From the NCBI GenBank assembly GCA_021229015.1, contig CM037778.1:87210477-87274476 (forward strand): 64,000 bases of DNA, written 5' to 3'. The DNA is from Solen grandis (taxonomy: Eukaryota > Mollusca > Bivalvia > Adapedonta > Solenidae). The position numbers were made by a program, and so were the translations under genes. How positions within the stretch are numbered: the first letter of the stretch is position 1; every line of letters begins with the position of its first letter. The notes below the pieces were generated by a model. That model was not told the origin of the DNA. It made no database searches and saw only the letters and a list, made by a program, of their open reading frames with translations. This document shows positions 58,498 to 64,000 of this stretch, piece after piece.

Positions 58498-59512
58498 AAC
58501 ACGGAAGGAAAAAGAAAGAAAGAATTATGATATCAAGATACAAATATTTAATAATATTAATATTAATAATAAATAAATAAATAAAAAATGTAGATATATA
58601 AATAAATAATTAAAATGGGAGAAATGTTATATTAATTTTGTGCTCTTAGGAGCATGTACATATAACTACAATTTATTTATTTATTTATTTATTTATTTAT
58701 TTTATACACGTGAACGCGCGCCCTTTTACGCGCATTGAGAATGAAGAAGAGTGATAAAGAAGTCATAAAAGGCCGTTTCATTTATTCATGATATGAATGT
58801 GCACTAGTGTGCGCTTTCATACACTTATCATTATTATTCAGTTATTAGTGTTATGTTAATACTTATATTTAATAATATAATAAAGAATCACGTACACAGA
58901 GGAGCGCGTGCATACCTGATAAATGTTTATGGTATTTAAATTTTAAAAAATGCGCGCGCCTACACATTTAATGTTTGTTTTCTTCCTTCCGCAGGGTAAC
59001 CAGCGTTATCACGTGATCTTTTGACAATAGCCGTGACGTACGTAGATCGAGGCAACGTCGCCACGCAACGCACGTGACGTTATTGTCCTCAGTTGACGTT
59101 GGAGACCGCGTTCTGATGCACACGGTCGTCTCGGGTGAGGGCGGAGAGGGTTTCCACGCGAAGAGCGGCGCGCGGAGACGAACGGACATATTACCGAAAC
59201 GACCTGGCCGCTGTACAAAACGTTAGTCACATTTTTTTTTTCAATTAAAACAGCATGCTTAGAGCGTTTAAAATTCGTTCTGAGTCTAGAATCTGATCTG
59301 CTTTGATGAGTTGATATTACACACGGCGTCCGTGACTGGTCGGAAAGAGCGAATGGGATCGGACATGATATTCTCGCTTAGAAAACGTTCCACGTGAGCA
59401 GCGAACGCCGTTGCTACGTTAGACCGAGCCCGTTTATAAGGTGTTGACATACTTACCTAGTACAGAGAATAGCATGATCTACGTTAACGCTTACGAATGT
59501 TCCAAAACATAA

Positions 59513-59716
59513 TACTGTAGAATCATTAATATTCATGGGGAACTAATTTTCGTTGTTTTCGTGGATGACTTTATCCACGAAAATTTATCCCCACGCAAAC
59601 TTATTTCATAGACCTTATATTTTCTAGAAATAGTTCCACGAATATATTTACCAACGAAATTAATTCAATCACAGATTCCACGAATTTAATGTCAATGAAA
59701 ATAATATTTAACAGTA
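59513..59716. mobile_element. MITE embedded in satellite unit (clean copy)
   Basis: Second well-preserved copy, 204 bp, ends TACTGTAGAATC / ATTTAACAGTA. Confidence 0.75.
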
Positions 59717-59914
59717 AACACAGAAGGAAAAAGAAAGAAAGAATTATGATATCGAGATATCGAGTGTGTGTTAAAATAATAGCAATAATATTTAATAATA
59801 TTATTATTAATAATAAATAATAATAAAAAATGTAGATATATAAATAAATAATTAAAATGGGAGAAATGTTATATTAATTTTGTGCTCTTAGGAGCATGTA
59901 CATATAACTACAAT

Positions 59915-59917
<3 letters not shown>

Positions 59918-59977
<60 letters not shown>

Positions 59978-59982
59978 TTTTA
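59918..59982. repeat. (ATTT)n microsatellite, longest copy
   Basis: About 15 uninterrupted TTTA units. The same tract is shorter in all other satellite units. Confidence 0.95.
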
Positions 59983-61155
59983 TACACGTGAACGCGCGCC
60001 CTTTTACGCGCATATGGAAATGAAGAAGAGTGATAAAAGAAGTCATAAAAGGCACGTTTCATTTATTCATGATATGAATGTGCACTAGTGTGCGCTTTCA
60101 TACACTTATCATTATTATTCAGTTATTAGTGTTATGTTAATACTTATATTTACTAAATATAATAAAGAATCACGTACACAGAGGAGCGCGTGCATACCTG
60201 ATAAAATGTTTTAATGGTATTTAAATTAAAAAAAAATGCGCGCGCCTACACATTTAATGTGTGTTTTCTTCCTTCCGCAGGGTAACCAGCGTTATCACGT
60301 GATCTTTTGACAATAGCCGTGACGTACGTAAAACGAGGAAACGTCGCCACGAAACGCAGTGACGTCTTTGTCCTCAGTGACGTTGGAGACGCGTTCTGAA
60401 GCCACGGTGTCTCGGGTGAGGGCGGGAGGGTTTCCCGCGAAGAGCGCGCGCGGAGACGAACGGACTTTTTCCCCCAAAAACTACCTGGGGTACAAACGTT
60501 AGTCACATTTTTTTTTTCAATTAAAACAGCATGTTAGAGCGTTAAAATTCGTTCTGGTCTGAATTTTGATTGCTTTGAGGGTTGATATTACACCGGCGCC
60601 CGTGACTGGTCGAAAGGCGAAGGGGATCGGACATGATTTTCTCGCTTAAAAAACTTTCCCACGTGAAGCAGCGAACCCCCGTGTGTTGACCGAGCCGTTT
60701 AAAAGGTTTTGAATACTTCCCTAGTAAGGAATAGCAGATCTACGTTAACGTTACGAATTTTCCCAAAAAAAATACGTAGAATCATTAATATTCATGGGGA
60801 ATAATTTTCGTTTTTTTGGGATGCTTTACCCAGAAAATTTACCCCCACGCAAACTTTTTTCATAGACCTTTTTTTTTCTAGAACATTTTCCCACGAATAT
60901 ATTTCCCAACGAAAATTTTCAATCACAGATTCCACGAAATTTAATGTCAATGAAAATAAAAAATTTAACGTAAAACAGAGGAAAAAGAAAGAAAGAATTT
61001 GATTCGAGATATCGAGGTGTGTATAAAAAATAGCAATAATATTTAATAATATTAAATTAAAAATAAAAATAAAAAAAAATGTGTTTAAATAAAAATTAAA
61101 TGGGAGAAATTTTTTAATTAATTTTGTGCCTTAGGGCATGTTTTAAAAATAAAAT

Positions 61156-61190
<35 letters not shown>

Positions 61191-61316
61191 TTTTTTATTT
61201 ATTTTTTTTATACACGTGAACGCGCCCCCTTTTTACGGCATAGGGAAAAATGAAGAAGGTGAAAAAGAGAAAAAAGGCACGTTTATTTATTCATGAATGA
61301 ATGTGCTAGTGTGCGC

Positions 61317-61515
61317 TGTAAGCCGTTATACGTCGCAACGCCTTTTAAACGTCGCAATTGGCTAAAACGTCGCACACTAAACGCTAAACGTCGCAACCAC
61401 CTTTTTTTAAACGTCGAAACTGCCCTGCCGGGCCCCAACGTCCGAAAACGTTAAGCAAAACGCGAAAAAAAAATCGACTCCCCCTAAAGTCGCAAATTTA
61501 ACGCTAAAGGGCGCA
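61317..61515. repeat. 'AAACGTCGCAA' minisatellite
   Basis: ACGTCGCAA recurs about eight times at irregular spacing ('TACGTCGCAACGCCTTTT', 'AAACGTCGCAATTGGC', 'AAACGTCGCACACTAAACGC', 'AAACGTCGCAACCACC'), decaying to the right. Confidence 0.75.
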
Positions 61516-61549
61516 TTAGTGGGGGTTTCAGTATCGAACCTAAACATCA

Positions 61550-61830
61550 ACAAAAGTTCAGGTAACTATCATGGTTCTATAGCAACCAAAAAACATGCCC
61601 CTAGAAAACCATCTTAAGTCCTTAGCAATCAAATCTCGTCCCCTTAGAAATGCATAAAAGCCCCGAAGCAACCACCCTGTGCCCATAGCAACATTCGGGC
61701 CCCAAAACATCATTTTTAAAATTTAATGCACCACTCTTGGAGCTTACGCAGCCTACTCATGGCCCCTTACAACCAGTTTTCCCCTTACCAACCCCCAAAG
61801 GTCCATGGCCCCCATTCAAAAACCCTTGAA
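61550..61830. repeat. diverged 'ATAGCAACCA' tandem repeat
   Basis: 'TATAGCAACCAAAAAACATG', 'CTTAGCAATCAAATC', 'CGAAGCAACCACCCTGTGCC', 'CATAGCAACATTCGGGCC' and 'CTTACAACCAGTTTT' recur every ~40 bases. Confidence 0.55.
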
Positions 61831-62089
61831 ACATACTAACGCATGAGTATGGGATATAGTCTAGAACCCAGGGTATTATCTAGGATTTTCCCTTGGGGGG
61901 GGGGGTACCCAAGATCAGCTCGAAAATTCCCAATAGGGGGGTAATTCTTTAGTGCGGGGGGGTGATCGAAATAAAAATAATTCTCTATAAAAAATTCTGG
62001 TGTGGGGTCCGGCCCCTCCTGAACCCCTCCTCTTAGAGACAGGAGGCTGGGGTAGAACCTCGCCCTCCCGCAACCCAGGGGGAAGGGTT

Positions 62090-62310
62090 TCCCACTTGAA
62101 AAAGGACTTCCCGGGTTTCGATCCCACGGGGTGAAGGTCTCGTATTGTTATTATAATTTATTATAATAATTTGGGGGCCCCCGTGGCCGAGAGGGTGAAG
62201 CCCTAAATTCAATAAATATTTAATATTATATATATATGTGACCTTCACCGCTGTGGGATCGAATCCCGGTATGGTCGTTCGGATTTTTCAAGTGGGGAAA
62301 TATATATAAA
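62090..62310. repeat. broken SINE family A copies, inverted pair
   Basis: 62171-62200 'GGCCCCCGTGGCCGAGAGGG' is a plus-strand family A head, and 62240-62275 'GCTGTGGGATCGAATCCCGG' its B-box, separated by an AT-rich insert. 62100-62135 carries the complementary B-box ('TTTCGATCCCACGGGGTGAA'). Confidence 0.55.
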
Positions 62311-62495
62311 GTCTTTATATTTTGAAAAAAGAAGTAATTCAGAAGGAAATGCCCCGCTTGAGTACTTTTTTTGCAAGAACAATCAGAAGTTAATTGTAAA
62401 AAAAACTTCAAACTGGGAAATTTTAAATACTATAACATCATTTAATTTTTATGGGTTTATTTTTAAATTATCGTTTTAAATTTTAAATTTCCCAA

Positions 62496-62720
62496 GGGGG
62501 GGCCTCCGTGGTCGGGGGTAAAATCTTTGACTTTCACCTCATCAGCCCCTCACCTCTTTCGTTCGATCCCGGCGGGGTCGGGTTTTTCATGTGGGAAAGC
62601 TTTCCGCTGACTTGCGGAAGGTGGGGTTGCTTCCCGGAGTCTCTGCGCTTCGGGGTCTTATAAAAACCCGTAGTAAGTGGACGTCGCTTTTAAAAATAAA
62701 ATACGTCGCAGCGACGGAAA
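62496..62720 (+). repeat. SINE family A copy, degraded
   Basis: 'GGCCTCCGTGGTCGGGGGTA' head, 'CGTTCGATCCCGGCGGGGTC' B-box, 'TCATGTGGGAAAGCTTTCCG' and 'TAAGTGGACGTCGCTTTTAA' tail. Confidence 0.7.
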
Positions 62721-63124
62721 ACCCAAAAAAAACCACACACACTCAATAATGAAGTACTGTTGCAGCACGATAAATTTTTAAACCCCCATACCCATAACGG
62801 GGTGGTGTGCAAGTATATCAAATTTTTTTTTTATCAATTTCGATCTCTCGATATGAAAAAATTTTTGAACGGCTTTTTATAGAGTACCCTTAGCCTTGGC
62901 TTTAACAATCCTTGAGATTAAAATTTAGTGCATTTAAACATGTAGCCCAGCCATAGAATGTGACGGAAGTCCCCTTTTTAAAATCCCCTTTCTTACAACA
63001 GGCAACCCGCCCCCCCAAATCCCCTTTAAAACCGATCACCCAAACAAAGCAACTGACCCCAAACCCCCTTGTTTGTTTATTTTTTTTCAAAACGGGTTTT
63101 TTGTAAAGGTGGTGAAAAAATCAT

Positions 63125-63530
63125 GGTCGACCGGGGCCCAACCCCAAGGGCTCAGGAAAAGCGTTCCTGCACTAAAATCAACTGGGTATGGGCCCTATGA
63201 GATATGCTATAGATGTTCACCATGACCCGCAAAATACAGACCCTGGCATACTTCCCCCTTTCCCCCCCCGGACGAAAAAAAGTCCCCGAATTTCCAACTT
63301 GGAAAAAAAGGGAGTAAAAAGAAGTATTAAATTTTAATGGTAGAGCTGTTAACATCGTACCAGCCCCGGGCCACTTGGGGGCCAAAGTAAAATAGTGAAA
63401 AAATCTGGCTCGACCGGACTCGAACCAGGGTCTCAGGAATATGTTCCTGCACTCTCCCCTGGGTATGGGCCCAGGTCGTTGCACATTGATTTTCACATGA
63501 TCTGTAAGTTCAGACCGTGACATATAAAAT
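63125..63530 (-). repeat. two direct copies of a tRNA-like repeat
   Basis: 63405-63530 has on the minus strand 'ACCCTGGTTCGAGTCCGGTC' (B-box) and 'GGAGAGTGCAGGAACATATT'; 63125-63245 is a diverged copy ('CTCAGGAAAAGCGTTCCTGC', 'CTGGGTATGGGCCCTATGAG'). Both continue into 'TTCACCATGACC' / 'TTCACATGATCTG'. Probably a third SINE family. The minus-strand frame at 63152-63604 crosses both and is not a gene. Confidence 0.55.
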
Positions 63531-64000
63531 TTAAAAAAAAAATAGATCGAAGGTTTAAAAACGACAAATAAGGTGATTCTTAAATTTTGTCGAAAACCGA
63601 ACAAACAAAGAGAGAAAAAAAAATAATTCCATAAGTAAACAATGTTAATTCAGTGGGGTTTTTAAAACAATTATATGTATGTATTTTCTTTTTTTATTTT
63701 CATAAAAAATTGTAAGTTAAAATAGAAAAATTATATAAAATACTAGATAAAGTAAACAAATTATTTAAATTTAAAAAAAATTATTTGTACTAAAATTTAT
63801 TTTCTAAGGAACAATTTTATCTGACATCATTGACAATTTATATACATTTATGTTTATAATAATTTTTTAAAAAGATACATGTTTGCATATTAAACCAAAA
63901 AAAAAAAAAGTAATTTAATATAAAAATGACCTAGGGGGGTATTATTCAAATAACGGAAATAAAGCCCCAAATACTCCCTGATCCCACCAAGCTTTCCCCC
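63531..64000. other. AT-rich end of window, no gene seen
   Basis: Low-complexity A/T-rich sequence with no exon or named repeat. Confidence 0.5.

Larger units (their letters stand above)
48460..61316. repeat. ~1.2-kb satellite, about 10.5 tandem units
   Basis: The landmark 'AATACTGTAGAATCATTAAT' recurs near 48985, 50191, 51408, 52640, 53821, 55041, 56228, 57420, 58289, 59513 and 60771, spacing about 1.18-1.26 kb except 0.87 kb at a rearrangement near 58.0 kb. Each unit runs: MITE-like palindromic element (~205 bp), AAGAAAGAAAG and TATCGAGATATCGAG, (ATTT)n, 'CACGTGAACGCGCGCCCTTT' then 'TACGCGC', 'GAATCACGTACACAGAGGAG', 'CTTCCTTCCGCAGGGTAACC', a CpG-rich part with CACGTGACGT and TGACGTACGT, 'GGTCGGAAAGAGCGAATGGG', a TTTATAAGG box, then the U1-like segment. 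Open frames across it in several frames are unstable between units and not genes. No transposase or other protein is encoded. Confidence 0.9.

Noticed and set aside
48460..61316. Many open frames of 60-120 codons on both strands across the satellite
   Set aside because: They are pieces of the same repeat read in different frames; reading frames change from unit to unit because of indels, and none resembles a protein family.
61317..61515. CRISPR-like regularly repeated short motif
   Set aside because: Repeats are irregularly spaced, decay quickly and are in a eukaryotic genome; a minisatellite explains them.

Overview
This is a nuclear genome window from a metazoan, most likely a bivalve mollusc (a heterodont clam-like genome is my best guess, not proven). 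The evidence is AT-rich intergenic DNA, short exons separated by 0.1-4.5 kb GT-AG introns, no operons, and dense families of tRNA-derived SINEs, MITEs and hairpin-ended elements with tandem-repeat cores, of kinds that I associate with bivalve genomes.

Four protein-coding genes can be assembled by joining exons. (1) 996-8536, plus strand: the last ten coding exons of an MFS transporter of the SLC49 family, closest to SLC49A3/MFSD7; the 5' end lies left of the window. (2) 16876-22781, plus: a complete three-exon Ly6/uPAR gene (157 aa; signal peptide, 12-cysteine three-finger domain, GPI signal). (3) 29199-35614, plus: a complete three-exon RNF139/TRC8 gene (647 aa; polytopic ER ubiquitin ligase with a C-terminal RING-H2 domain). 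(4) 48069-45751, minus: the 3' part of a C2H2 zinc-finger gene, cut off by a 100-N scaffold gap at 48360-48459. The genes are functionally unrelated neighbours.

The space between them is mostly repeats. The clearest are: a pogo-like TA-flanked element (1803-2808); four copies of a 234-bp piggyBac-like MITE (TTAA target, CCCTTTCCCTCAT ends); a Mutator-like long-TIR foldback element with a 9-bp flanking duplication inside RNF139 intron 1 (29953-30621); a ~1.16-kb long-TIR element (18973-20132); two full SINE families, one with a SINE inserted into a SINE (24063-24600); and several elements made of terminal hairpins around a 145-180-bp tandem core.

Right of the gap, 48460-61316 is about 10.5 head-to-tail copies of a ~1.2-kb satellite. 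Each unit carries a 'TACTGT...ACAGTA' MITE, an (ATTT)n tract, a CpG-rich palindromic segment, and a short segment resembling the 5' end of U1 snRNA. Most units look like low-quality consensus (homopolymer-like substitutions and missing bases); units at about 58.1-60.3 kb are clean. 61317-64000 holds short minisatellites and degraded SINE copies. No genes are supported to the right of the gap.
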